From the NCBI GenBank assembly GCA_963809205.1, contig CAWEIS010000010.1, forward strand, positions 248,001 through 312,000: a stretch of 64,000 nucleotides of DNA, read 5' to 3'. This document shows, one piece after another, positions 35,876-44,135 of the stretch (its first letter is position 1; every line of letters starts with the position of its first letter). A model generated the notes under the pieces. It was not told the DNA's origin. It worked only from the letters and a program-made list of their open reading frames with translations, and searched no databases. This DNA is from DATLLN01 sp963809205 (GTDB lineage Bacteria; Actinomycetota; Thermoleophilia; Gaiellales; JAICJC01). A program made the position numbers and the translations under genes.

Positions 35876-36781
35876 CGCTGCGCCGCCATGGCCGCCTGCT
35901 CGTCAGCGCGGTAGCTCGAGCGCACCAGCGGCCCGGCGAACACGGACGCGAATCCCAGCTCCTCGCCGGCGCGGCGCAGGCCCGTCGAACTCGTCGGGCG
36001 TCACCCAGCGGTCGAGCGGCAGGTGGCGCGCCGTCGGCTGGAGGTACTGGCCGATCGTCACGATGTCGACCCGGTGTGCGCGCAGGTCGCGCATCACCTC
36101 GACGATCTCGTCGTCGGTCTCGCCCATGCCGACGATGATCCCGCTCTTGGTGACCAGCGGCGGCCGGTCGGGGTGCAGCTCGGCCCACACATCCTTGGCG
36201 TCGTCCAGCAGCGTCAGCGCCTTGCGGTAGTCGCCTTTCGGCCGGATCCGCCGGTAGAACCGCTCGATCGTCTCGATGTTGTGGTTGAACACGTCGGGCG
36301 CCGCCTCCAGCACGATCCGCAGCGCGCCGTCCTGGAAGCCGAGGAAGTCGGGCACCAGCACCTCGATGCCGCACTCGGGGGATCGGCGCCGGATCGCGCG
36401 GATGGTCGCGGCGAAGTGGCCCGCGCCGCGGTCCTCCAGGTCGTCGCGGTCGACCGACGTGACGACGACGTGCCGCAGCCCCATCTTCTCGGCCGCCCGG
36501 GCCACGCGCAGCGGCTCGAGCGGCTCCGGGGCGCCCTCCGGCCGGCCGCTGGTCACCGCGCAGTAGCGGCAGGCGCGCGTGCAGACGTCGCCCATGATCT
36601 GGAACGTCGCGGTGCCCCGGCCCCAGCACTCGCCGATGTTGGGGCAGCGGGCCTCCTCGCACACCGTGTGCAGGCCGCCGTCGCGCATGATCTGCTGGAG
36701 CTCCGGGAAGCGCCCGCGCCGCGACGGCGCGCGCACCTTCATCCAGTCGGGCCGTACGCGTGCCGCCTCGGAGAAGGCCAC
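35872..36781 (-). CDS. lipA: Lipoyl synthase, frameshifted near the 3' end
   Basis: About 302 residues after repair, from a GTG one base after the lipB stop. It is a radical SAM enzyme that inserts sulfur into octanoyl groups on E2 proteins. The auxiliary cluster cysteines are CEEARCPNIGECW, the radical SAM triad CTRACRYC. Near 35980 the frame breaks after VTPDEFDG; one base over it continues LRRAGEELGFASVFAGPLVR with the final serine ligand in RSSYRADEQA. An extra G in a G run explains it. Confidence 0.88.
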
Positions 36782-36782
36782 G

Positions 36783-37460
36783 TCAGACCGCCACCGGCAG
36801 CGGCTCGAACTCGACGTCGAAGACGGCGGCGAACGCTTCCACGATCGTCGGCCGCACATCCTCCACGCTGACCGGCGTTCCCAGCTCCTCCGTCACCGAC
36901 GTGAACGCCGCGCCGCCCAGGCCACAGGCGTCGAAGGTCTCGTAGACGGCCAGATCGAGGTTGGCGTTCAGCGAGAAGCCGTGCGTCGTGATCCAGCGGG
37001 CGCAGCGGACGCCGATCGACGCGATCTTGCGCTCGCCGACCCAGACGCCGGAGAGATCCTTGGCGTCCATCCGCCGGCCGTCGATGCCCAGCGCGCGCAG
37101 GGTCGCGATCAGCACCTCCTCCAGGTTGTGCACGTAGCGGTGCAGATCCTTGCCGTAATCCTGTAGGTCGAGCACCGGGTAGCAGACGAGCTGCCCCGGG
37201 CCGTGGTATGTCGAGCGGCCGCCGCGGTTGACCTCGACCACGTCGATGCCCCGGCGCGTGTAGTCGACGGCCGCCAGCAGCAGCTCCTCAGCGGCCACGG
37301 AGCGCGAGCCGAGCGAGATCACCGGCTCGTGCTCGAGCATCATCACCACGTCGGGCACGGCGCCCTGGCTGCGCGCGCCGGCCAGATCCTGCTGGATGGC
37401 CATCGCGTCTTGGTAGGGCGTCAGCCCCGGGATCTCGTACAGATAGGCCCCGTGCGCCAT
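36783..37460 (-). CDS. lipB: Octanoyltransferase
   Basis: 225 residues. RGGRSTYHGPGQLVCYPVLD, the catalytic lysine in GERKIASIGVR and the cysteine in FDACGLGGAAFTSV are the LipB hallmarks. It moves octanoate from acyl carrier protein to the lipoyl domain of E2, the product of the gene 9 bases upstream. Confidence 0.93.
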   Translation of the reverse strand: MAHGAYLYEIPGLTPYQDAMAIQQDLAGARSQGAVPDVVMMLEHEPVISLGSRSVAAEELLLAAVDYTRRGIDVVEVNRGGRSTYHGPGQLVCYPVLDLQDYGKDLHRYVHNLEEVLIATLRALGIDGRRMDAKDLSGVWVGERKIASIGVRCARWITTHGFSLNANLDLAVYETFDACGLGGAAFTSVTEELGTPVSVEDVRPTIVEAFAAVFDVEFEPLPVAV

Positions 37461-37469
37461 GGCCGAAAC

Positions 37470-38888
37470 TTACAGGCCGAAGGCCTGCTCGTCCCAGCTC
37501 TCGAGATTGGCCTTGACCTGCGCCATGAACTGGGCGGCGTACGCGCCGTCGACCAGCCGGTGGTCGTACGACAGGCAGAGGAACATCATGTGCCGGATCG
37601 CGATGGCGTCGTTGCCGTGCTCGTCGGTGACGACCATCGGCCGCTTGACGATCGCCTCGACGTCCAGGATCGCGACCTGCCCCTCGGGGATGATCGGCGT
37701 GCCCAGCAGGGCGCCGAACACGCCGGGGTTGGTGATCGTAAACGTGCCGCCCGCCATCTCGTCGGGCGTCAGCGTCTTGTTGCGGGCCTTGTCGGCGAGG
37801 TCGAGCACCGCGCGTGCCAGCCCGACCAGGTTCTTCTCCTCGGCGCCGTGGATGACCGGCACCATCAGCCCCTTGGCGTCGTCGATGGCGACGGCCATGC
37901 CCAGGTTGACGTAGCGCTTGATGATCGCGCTCTCGCCCTGCACCTCGGCGTTGACCCACGGCCAGCGGCCGATCCCGTCGATCGCCGCGCGAGCCACGAA
38001 GGGGACGTAGGTCAGGTTGACGCCGTAGCGCTCCATGTACAGCGGCTTCCACTTCTTGCGCAGGTTGACCACGCCGGTCATGTCCACCTCGACGACAGTG
38101 GTGACGTGCGCGGCCGTGTCCAGCGAGTGGCGCATGTGCCGGGCTATCACCTTGCGGATCGTGTTGAACTGGTAGACCTCCTCGCCGGCGCCGGCCTGGG
38201 CGGCGACCGCGGGCTGCGGCGCCGGAGCGGCGGCGGGCGGCGGGGCGGCGGCGGGCTGCGGCGCCGGAGCTGCCGGCTCGGGGGCCGGCGGTGCGAAGTG
38301 CGGCACGTCGTGTACCTCGACCGGCTGCGGCGCGGCGGCCGCGGCGGCGGTGCCGCCGGACTCGATGAAGCCCTGCACGTCCTTCTTGGTCACGCGGCCG
38401 CCACGGCCGGTGCCCGGGATCTGGTCGACGCTCAGCGAGTGCTCGGCCAGCATGCGGGCGACCACCGGGCTGACGAACGCGCGCCCGGAGGCGTCGCCCT
38501 CGCCGTTGGTCGCTGCTGGTGAGGCCGCGGGCGGTGGCGCCTGCGGCGCCGGTGCGGCGTCGGGCGTCTCATCGGCCAGAACCTCGGGCTCAGGCGCCTC
38601 CGCCGGCTCGGCGGGAGCGCCCGCAGCGGTGTCGCCGCCGCCGGTGTCGATCACCGCGATCCGGGTGTTGACCGGCACCGTGTCGCCCTCGTTGGCCAGG
38701 ATCTCGCGGACGACGCCGGTCGCCGGTGCCGGCACCTCGGTGTCGACCTTGTCGGTCGAGATCTCGACGATCGTCTCGTCTGCCTCGATCCGCTCCCCGA
38801 CCTGCTTCGCCCAGCGCGTGATGGTGCCCTCGGACACGCTCACGCCCATCTGGGGCATCACGACATCGACGACTGTTCCGGTGGCCAT
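37470..38888 (-). CDS. 2-oxoacid dehydrogenase E2 (dihydrolipoamide acyltransferase)
   Basis: 472 residues. One lipoyl domain at residues 1-80, with the lipoylated lysine in STDKVDTEVPAPATG. Next come an Ala/Pro-rich linker, a peripheral-subunit-binding domain (SPVVARMLAEHSLSVDQIPG), a second Ala/Pro linker, and the catalytic domain ending in SYDHRLVDGAYAAQF. The sequence alone does not tell pyruvate from branched-chain substrate. GAGGAG precedes the ATG. It lies 12 bases after E1beta. Confidence 0.92.
   Translation of the reverse strand: MATGTVVDVVMPQMGVSVSEGTITRWAKQVGERIEADETIVEISTDKVDTEVPAPATGVVREILANEGDTVPVNTRIAVIDTGGGDTAAGAPAEPAEAPEPEVLADETPDAAPAPQAPPPAASPAATNGEGDASGRAFVSPVVARMLAEHSLSVDQIPGTGRGGRVTKKDVQGFIESGGTAAAAAAPQPVEVHDVPHFAPPAPEPAAPAPQPAAAPPPAAAPAPQPAVAAQAGAGEEVYQFNTIRKVIARHMRHSLDTAAHVTTVVEVDMTGVVNLRKKWKPLYMERYGVNLTYVPFVARAAIDGIGRWPWVNAEVQGESAIIKRYVNLGMAVAIDDAKGLMVPVIHGAEEKNLVGLARAVLDLADKARNKTLTPDEMAGGTFTITNPGVFGALLGTPIIPEGQVAILDVEAIVKRPMVVTDEHGNDAIAIRHMMFLCLSYDHRLVDGAYAAQFMAQVKANLESWDEQAFGL
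38209..38270. repeat. 20-bp direct repeat in the E2 linker
   Basis: GCGGGCTGCGGCGCCGGAGC occurs at 38209-38228 and 38251-38270. The 42-base period keeps the frame and encodes repeated Ala-Pro-Gln-Pro linker units. It is an in-gene duplication that sets linker length, not a mobile element. Confidence 0.8.
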
Positions 38889-38900
38889 GGGGGCGGCTCC

Positions 38901-39878
38901 TCAGTAGGCGGACAGTTCCTCGATCGCTGCCGCCACGTCGTCCACCTGGGGGAGGAACGCCTTCTCGAGCGACGGTGCGAAGGGAACGGGGGAATCGGGG
39001 GAGGTGATGCGGACGACGGGGGCGTCCAGGTTCTCGAACGCCTCCTGGGCGATGGTCGCGGCGATCTCGGCGCCGAAGCCCGAGGTGTGGGTATCCTCGT
39101 GCAGCACCAGCACCTTGCCGGTCTTGGCGACCGACCCGAGCACCGCTTCCTTGTCCCAGGGCGTGAGGGTGCGCAGGTCGATGATCTCGACGGACGTGCC
39201 GTCGTTCTCGGCGGCCCGGTCGGCGGCCTCCTCGGCCGTGTACACCATCGCGCCGTAGGTGATCACGGACAGGTCGCTGCCCTCGCGATGGATGCGGGCC
39301 TTGCCGAACTCGACCGCGTGTTCGCCGTCGGGCACGTCGCCCTTGATCCGCCGGTATAGATGCTTGTGCTCGAAGAACAGCACCGGGTTGGGGTCGCGGA
39401 TCGACTGCACCATCAGGCCCTTGGCGTCGGCCGGCGTGGCCGGCACGGCGATCTTCAGGCCAGGGCAGTGGGCGAAGAAGCCCTCGGGGTTCTGCGAGTG
39501 GAACGGGCCGCCGGAGAAGCCGCCGCCGGAGGGCAGGCGGACGACGATCGGCACCGGCGTGCCGACCCGGTAGTGCTGCTTGGCGGCGACCGTCACCAGC
39601 TGGTCGAACGCGCAGGACACGAAGTCCGAAAACTGCATCTCGCAGACCGGGCGCATGCCCATCAGTGCCGCGCCGGTGCAGGCGCCGACGATGGCGGTCT
39701 CGGAGAGCGGCGAGTCGATCACCCGGTCCTCGCCGAACTCGGCCTGGAAGCCCTGGGTGACCTTGAAGGCACCGCCGTACACACCGACGTCCTCGCCGAT
39801 CAGGAACACCCGGCCGTCGCGCCGCATCTCGTCTCGCAGGCCGTCCGAAATCGCCTGCAGGTAGGTCTTGACCGCCAA
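38901..39878 (-). CDS. 2-oxoacid dehydrogenase E1 component, beta subunit
   Basis: 325 residues from a TTG at 39878, with AGAGGAG just upstream. Conserved blocks: GEDVGVYGGAFKVTQGF, DSPLSETAIVGACTGAALMG, RLPSGGGFSGGPFHSQNPE, DLRTLTPWDKEAVL. With E1alpha it forms the thiamine-dependent decarboxylase. An earlier start is not available before the E1alpha stop. Confidence 0.92.
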   Translation of the reverse strand: MAVKTYLQAISDGLRDEMRRDGRVFLIGEDVGVYGGAFKVTQGFQAEFGEDRVIDSPLSETAIVGACTGAALMGMRPVCEMQFSDFVSCAFDQLVTVAAKQHYRVGTPVPIVVRLPSGGGFSGGPFHSQNPEGFFAHCPGLKIAVPATPADAKGLMVQSIRDPNPVLFFEHKHLYRRIKGDVPDGEHAVEFGKARIHREGSDLSVITYGAMVYTAEEAADRAAENDGTSVEIIDLRTLTPWDKEAVLGSVAKTGKVLVLHEDTHTSGFGAEIAATIAQEAFENLDAPVVRITSPDSPVPFAPSLEKAFLPQVDDVAAAIEELSAY

Positions 39879-39886
39879 CGTCTCCT

Positions 39887-40933
39887 CTATCTGTGGTGGG
39901 GGGTGTCGAGCTCCTCGGGATCGGCGTAGACGCCGTCCAGGAGGTCGGAGGGGTCGGGCAGGGGGCTGTCCTCGGCCCGTTTCATCGCGTCGTTCAGGAG
40001 CTTCTTGACCTCGACCGAGATCTCGTCGTCGGCGGGCTCGTCGAGCAGGCCCTGCTCCTTGAGCCAGCGCCGGTAGCGCTCGATCGGGTCGCGCCGCGAC
40101 CACTGCTCGAGCATCTCCCGCGGGACGTAGAACGCGTCGTCGTGGACGGCATGGCCCTCCATCCGAAGCGTCACCAGCTCCAGCAGCGTCGGGCCGCCGC
40201 CGGCGCGCGCCTTCTCGATGGCGGCGTGCGCCTCGCGGTAGACGGTGAGCACGTCGCAGCCGTCGACGACCACGCCCTCGAAGCCGTAGGCGTCGGCGCG
40301 GTCCGCCAGATGCTCGCAGGCGTACTCCAGCCGGCTCGGCGTCGAGTAAGCGTACTGGTTGTTGTCGATGATGAAGACAACCGGAAGCTGGTGGACGGCC
40401 GCCAGGTTCATCGCCTCATGCGCGTCGCCCCGCTGCATCGCGCCGTCGCCCGACCATCCCAGCGCCACCCGCGGCTGCTTGCGGATCTTGAACGACAGCG
40501 CGGCCCCGACCGCCACCGGCATCATCGCCGGCAGGTGGCTGACCATGGCGATCAGGCCGAGCCGGATGTCCGCCATGTGGACGTTGCCGTCGCGCCCGCG
40601 GGCCAGGCCGTCGGCGCGGCCCATGTACTGGGCGAAGATCCGCCACGGCTCGGTGCCGCGGGTGACGTGGACGCCCATGTCGCGCTGGATCGGCGAGCCG
40701 ACGTCGTCCGCCCGCATCGCCGTCGCGACGCCCACCGCGGCACCTTCGTTGCCGCGCCCGGTGTAGAAGGAGCCGGGGATCTTGCCCTGCCGGTAGAGGA
40801 TGTGGCCCCGCTCCTCGATCCCGCGGGTGACCAGCATGTTCCGGTAGATCTGGAGCAGATCCTCCCGGTCAAGATCGGCCTGTCTGACGTCCTCCGCGGA
40901 CTCGACCGGTACGGCTTCTCGGGCGACTGCCAT
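39887..40933 (-). CDS. 2-oxoacid dehydrogenase E1 component, alpha subunit
   Basis: 348 residues. The thiamine diphosphate motif runs from GWSGDGAMQRGDAHEAMN to IIDNNQYAYSTP. GKIPGSFYTGRGNEGAAVG and HLPAMMPVAVGAALSFK are typical of the pyruvate/branched-chain E1alpha family. The ATG at 40933 is 10 bases after a minus-strand TAGACT box. First gene of a seven-gene run that ends with the small metallopeptidase. The E3 (lipoamide dehydrogenase) gene is not in the window. Confidence 0.92.
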   Translation of the reverse strand: MAVAREAVPVESAEDVRQADLDREDLLQIYRNMLVTRGIEERGHILYRQGKIPGSFYTGRGNEGAAVGVATAMRADDVGSPIQRDMGVHVTRGTEPWRIFAQYMGRADGLARGRDGNVHMADIRLGLIAMVSHLPAMMPVAVGAALSFKIRKQPRVALGWSGDGAMQRGDAHEAMNLAAVHQLPVVFIIDNNQYAYSTPSRLEYACEHLADRADAYGFEGVVVDGCDVLTVYREAHAAIEKARAGGGPTLLELVTLRMEGHAVHDDAFYVPREMLEQWSRRDPIERYRRWLKEQGLLDEPADDEISVEVKKLLNDAMKRAEDSPLPDPSDLLDGVYADPEELDTPHHR

Positions 40934-40943
40934 CCTTGCATCA

Positions 40944-40949
40944 AGTCTA
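40944..40949 (-). promoter_or_regulatory. -10 box (TAGACT) of the dehydrogenase/lipoate operon
   Basis: On the minus strand TAGACT lies 10 bases before the E1alpha ATG. Confidence 0.45.
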
Positions 40950-41001
40950 GCGCCACCTGCGGCCGTGTCGAGAGGCGGCGTCCGTGTGGCAGAATCGAGC
41001 A

Positions 41002-41322
41002 ATGGCATCGCGACGCAACCGCGAGGAGCTGGGTGACAGCTGCGGGTTTTGCCTGCGCTGCGGCTGGGGCCGGCGGTTCATGCTCGCCGACGCCGGGGCC
41101 GTGCCCGACACCTGCCCGAGCTGCGGCGGCGTCGTGATCACCTCGTGCGGCGCCTGCGGCGCCCCGATCGAGTCGCTGATGGGCGTCACCTGCCGGGCCT
41201 GTGGCGAGCCGCTCCGCGAGGCCGAGCTGTTCGGTATCGAGATCCGGCGCAAGCCGGAGCGGGTGTCGGCCGCGGTTGACGGTCGCGCGTCCAGCGGCCA
41301 TAACGAGAGACAGTCCTTGTGA
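41002..41322 (+). CDS. Zinc-ribbon protein
   Basis: 106 residues with five CxxC-type knuckles (CGFCLRC, CPSCGG, CGACGAP, CRACGEP), so at least two zinc ribbons. No nuclease or polymerase motif is visible. CAGAAT ends 6 bases before the ATG, close to a leaderless box; a GTG at 40984 is an alternative start. The stop overlaps the next start (GTGA), pairing it with the GGDEF-like protein. Confidence 0.7.
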   Translation: MASRRNREELGDSCGFCLRCGWGRRFMLADAGAVPDTCPSCGGVVITSCGACGAPIESLMGVTCRACGEPLREAELFGIEIRRKPERVSAAVDGRASSGHNERQSL

Positions 41323-41969
41323 TCGTCGCATTCCTGCTCGCATTCACGCTGGGCGCGCTCGCCGGCGCCGCCGCGCTCGCTTACCGCGCCCATCGCAGGG
41401 CCGCGCGATTCGAGGATGAGCTCGACGTGGTCCGCGCCGAGCTGGAGATGGCCGAGCGGCGTGACCACGACACCGGCCTCTGGAACAGCCGCCACTTCGT
41501 CGAGGCGCTGACCCGCGAGGTCGAGCGGTCGCGCACCTACGCCCGCCCGGTCGCGCTGGCGCTGGCGTCGGTCGACGGGCTGCTGGAGGAGGGTGACGAT
41601 ACGGAGGTCGCGATGGCCGAGATCGGCAACGCGATCGGGGCGAGCGTCCGCGCACTGGACATCGCCTGCCGCGTGGGCAGCACCGAGTTCGGCGTGATCA
41701 TGTGCGAGACCGACAGCCGCAACGCGTCGGTCGCCGCCGAGCGGCTGCTGCGGGCGATCGCCCGCGTCCGCTCGCCCGCGGGGCGCCAGCCGCTGGCCGC
41801 GGTCGGCATCGCCGCCTGCCCGGCCCATGCCGAGACGTTCGACGGCCTTGTCGAGCGCGCGGGGTCGGCGCTTCGCAGCGCCCGTCGCGCCGTGCGCCGC
41901 GACCCGCCCAAGGCGGGCACCGTGACGGTCTCGATGGCCGTCTGGGACGACTCCGACGACGTCGAGTAG
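41319..41969 (+). CDS. Membrane-anchored degenerate GGDEF-domain protein
   Basis: 216 residues. One N-terminal helix (IVAFLLAFTLGALAGAAALA), a short linker and a GGDEF-like fold: RRDHDTGLWNSRHFVEALTR at its start and RVGSTEFGVIMCE where an active enzyme would have GG(D/E)EF. The catalytic signature is therefore lost, as in GGDEF proteins that act as receptors or scaffolds. It is translated together with the zinc-ribbon protein. Confidence 0.75.
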   Translation: MIVAFLLAFTLGALAGAAALAYRAHRRAARFEDELDVVRAELEMAERRDHDTGLWNSRHFVEALTREVERSRTYARPVALALASVDGLLEEGDDTEVAMAEIGNAIGASVRALDIACRVGSTEFGVIMCETDSRNASVAAERLLRAIARVRSPAGRQPLAAVGIAACPAHAETFDGLVERAGSALRSARRAVRRDPPKAGTVTVSMAVWDDSDDVE

Positions 41970-41994
41970 CCGGTGCTGCGCGGAGGCCGGGCGG

Positions 41995-43323
41995 CTAGTT
42001 GAACGTCTCGGGCGTGCGGGTGACCGGGTAGCCGGCCCACCGCAGCTCGGACACCATGCCCTGGCCGTCGCGCACGACCACCAGCCGCTCCCCGCGCTCG
42101 CGCCCGGACTCGACCCGGTAGCTGTCCTCTCCGTCGGCGGCGAACACGGCCGGCCGCCGGGTGGGCGGCGCATCGGCATGCCGGGCCTCGAGGTGCCCGT
42201 CCCGGTACGAGAACACGAACTCCTCACCCTCGGTCCACCAGCGGCCGGGAATCCCCGCCAGCTCGGACGGCACCGGCTCACCCGGCTTCCACGCCTCGAC
42301 GGCGGCCGGCAGCTCGTCGCGGGCGTCGTCGAGCATCCCCGCGGCGACCTCCGTCGGATCGTTGCGCGAGCCCGAGTTGCTGGCCGCCGCCACCGCCAGG
42401 CCGCGCGATCGGTCGTAGAGCACCTGGGCGAGGAACCCCGGCATCGCGCCGCCGTGCCCCGCCGAGAACCCGGCCTCGGTCCGCCGCAGCTCGACGCCCA
42501 GGCCCCAGGCCAGCGTCCAGTCCGGGTCGCACATCGCCTGCACCGTATGCATCTCGTCGACCGTCCCGGCATCCAGCACATTGCCGCTCGGCTTGGCCAG
42601 GAACGAGCCGAGGCGCACCAGGTCGGAGGGCGTGCTCCACAGCTGACCGGCGGGGCCGAATCCCTCGGACTCGAGCTCGGACTCGACCGTCACGGTGTCG
42701 TCGTACGGGGCGACCATATAGCCGACCGCCTGCGGCGCCTGGGGCGCCCAGGTCGTGCGCGTCATGCCCAGCGGGTCGAGCACGTGCCGCCGGATGACTT
42801 CCGGATAGGGCGCGCCGCGCTGCCGCTGCACGATCTCGCCGAGCAGCGCGAACGCGAGATTCGAGTAGTGCCACTCCTGGCCAGGCTTGAGCACCAGCTC
42901 GGCGTCGCCAAGGCTGGCGACGACGTCCGCCATCGAGGGCATCACCATCGTTACCCAGAGATCTCCCACCGGCTCACGCTGCAGGCCAGACAGGTGCGAG
43001 AGCATCCGCCTGACCGTTGGGCCGCGGTGAGCGGACTCGGCGATGTGCGCCGACAGCGGGTCGTCCAGGTCGAGCCGGCCCTCGTCACGCAGCTGCATGA
43101 CGCAGATCGCGGTGATCACCTTGGTGATCGAGCCGATCCGGTACTGGTCGTCGACGGTTGCCGCGCGCCCCGCCTCGACGTCGGCGAGCCCGATCGCCTC
43201 GCTCCAGACGATCTCGCCGTCGTGGGCAACGGCAGCACTGGGCCCCGGCATCCGCTCCTTCGCCTGTGCCTCGGCCAGCCGCCGGCTGAGCCTGCCGGCG
43301 AGTGCCTCGAGATCGCCGCTCAC
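41995..43323 (-). CDS. Serine hydrolase of the class C beta-lactamase family
   Basis: 442 residues from a GTG at 43323. The active site is complete: SITK (RIGSITKVITAICVM), the tyrosine motif YSN (EWHYSNLAFALLG) and HGG (SAGHGGAMPG). There is no signal peptide, so it is more likely a cytoplasmic esterase or peptidase than a resistance enzyme. A C-terminal beta-rich domain of about 110 residues follows the catalytic core. The GTG overlaps the ASCH stop. Confidence 0.87.
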   Translation of the reverse strand: MSGDLEALAGRLSRRLAEAQAKERMPGPSAAVAHDGEIVWSEAIGLADVEAGRAATVDDQYRIGSITKVITAICVMQLRDEGRLDLDDPLSAHIAESAHRGPTVRRMLSHLSGLQREPVGDLWVTMVMPSMADVVASLGDAELVLKPGQEWHYSNLAFALLGEIVQRQRGAPYPEVIRRHVLDPLGMTRTTWAPQAPQAVGYMVAPYDDTVTVESELESEGFGPAGQLWSTPSDLVRLGSFLAKPSGNVLDAGTVDEMHTVQAMCDPDWTLAWGLGVELRRTEAGFSAGHGGAMPGFLAQVLYDRSRGLAVAAASNSGSRNDPTEVAAGMLDDARDELPAAVEAWKPGEPVPSELAGIPGRWWTEGEEFVFSYRDGHLEARHADAPPTRRPAVFAADGEDSYRVESGRERGERLVVVRDGQGMVSELRWAGYPVTRTPETFN

Positions 43324-43673
43324 GCCGATCCGCGGATCTCCGAGAAGTGGATGACGGTGACGGTGTCCGCCTCGGTCACCGGCCGGTTGTAGAGCTGCCC
43401 GAGGAAGATGCAGAACTCCTCGATGTGGCGGATCTCCGGGTTGTCGTGCTGGATCTCGCGAGGTGACACCTCGCGCAGCTCCTTGACCTCGACCTTGTCG
43501 ATCACCGCGTCGAAGATCTTCTCGCGGACGCCGAACCGTTGTCCGGCCAGGACACACACGACCATGCCCTTGCGGTACTTCGTCGACTTGTCGCCCAGCC
43601 TGATCGTCGCCGTCTTGCGGCGGTGCCTGAGCTGGTCCGCCACGACCGGCGAGTAGAAGTTGAGGGCGTACAT
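43320..43673 (-). CDS. ASCH-domain protein
   Basis: 117 residues. LRHRRKTATIRLGDKSTKYRKG is the ASCH/PUA-like core, a fold that binds RNA or modified nucleosides. It is followed by the beta-lactamase-fold gene in a GTGA overlap. TATGAT lies 9 bases upstream on the minus strand and overlaps the NUDIX stop codon. Confidence 0.8.
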   Translation of the reverse strand: MYALNFYSPVVADQLRHRRKTATIRLGDKSTKYRKGMVVCVLAGQRFGVREKIFDAVIDKVEVKELREVSPREIQHDNPEIRHIEEFCIFLGQLYNRPVTEADTVTVIHFSEIRGSA

Positions 43674-43682
43674 CCCGGCGCC

Positions 43683-43688
43683 ATCATA
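43683..43688 (-). promoter_or_regulatory. -10 box (TATGAT) for the ASCH gene
   Basis: A minus-strand TATGAT 9 bases before the ATG at 43673. It overlaps the stop codon of the NUDIX gene, so the ASCH pair can be transcribed independently. Confidence 0.5.
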
Positions 43689-44114
43689 CCGAGAGGGTCA
43701 GCCGGTCATGGGCGCGGCCCGCGACCTCGCGCTCGCCTCCGTAGGACAGCCGGCGGTACTCGGGAGCGGCAGCCAGTGGGCGTCCTCGACCTCGAGCCGC
43801 ATGCTCTCGTCGATCTCGCCCAGCCGCCCGCCCCGCACCCGCAGCAGGTGGAAGCTGACCACCTTGAAGATGCGGACGCCCTGCCGGGTATAGACGTACC
43901 GGATGTCGCCCAGCTTGGCGACATGGTCGGCGCGCAGGCCCGTCTCCTCGAGCGTTTCGCGCAGGGCGGTGTCGGCCGTCGCCTCGCCGGGCTCGACCAG
44001 GCCCTTGGGAAGCGCCAGCACCTTCGGCTTGCCGCGGGGCACGATCGTCGCCATCCACCAGCGCCCGCGCATCCGCCGAACCGCGACGCCGCCTGCCGAG
44101 AACTCGCGCTCCAT
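43684..44114 (-). CDS. NUDIX hydrolase, frameshifted near the 3' end
   Basis: About 143 residues after repair. The NUDIX box begins KGLVEPGEATADTALRET and closes LEETGL, with all expected Gly/Arg/Glu residues. It starts MEREFSAGGVAVRR. At about 43762-43764 one G seems to be missing from a run: the frame after EDAHWLPLP should continue EYRRLSYGGEREVAGRAH to the stop at 43684. Members hydrolyse nucleoside diphosphates linked to other groups; the substrate is unknown. Confidence 0.82.
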
Positions 44115-44122
44115 CGTGGAGG

Positions 44123-44128
44123 TAGTGT
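44123..44128 (+). promoter_or_regulatory. -10 box (TAGTGT) for the MFS gene
   Basis: TAGTGT lies 7 bases before the GTG at 44136. Confidence 0.4.
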
Positions 44129-44135
44129 GGCAGCC

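Noticed and set aside
38209..38270. Direct repeats as a possible mobile-element or CRISPR signal
   Set aside because: Only two units, in frame, within the Ala/Pro linker of E2, which commonly varies in length by such duplications.
41995..43323. Antibiotic-resistance beta-lactamase
   Set aside because: There is no signal peptide, the protein has an additional C-terminal domain, and the family is dominated by esterases and peptidases; the motifs alone do not show resistance.
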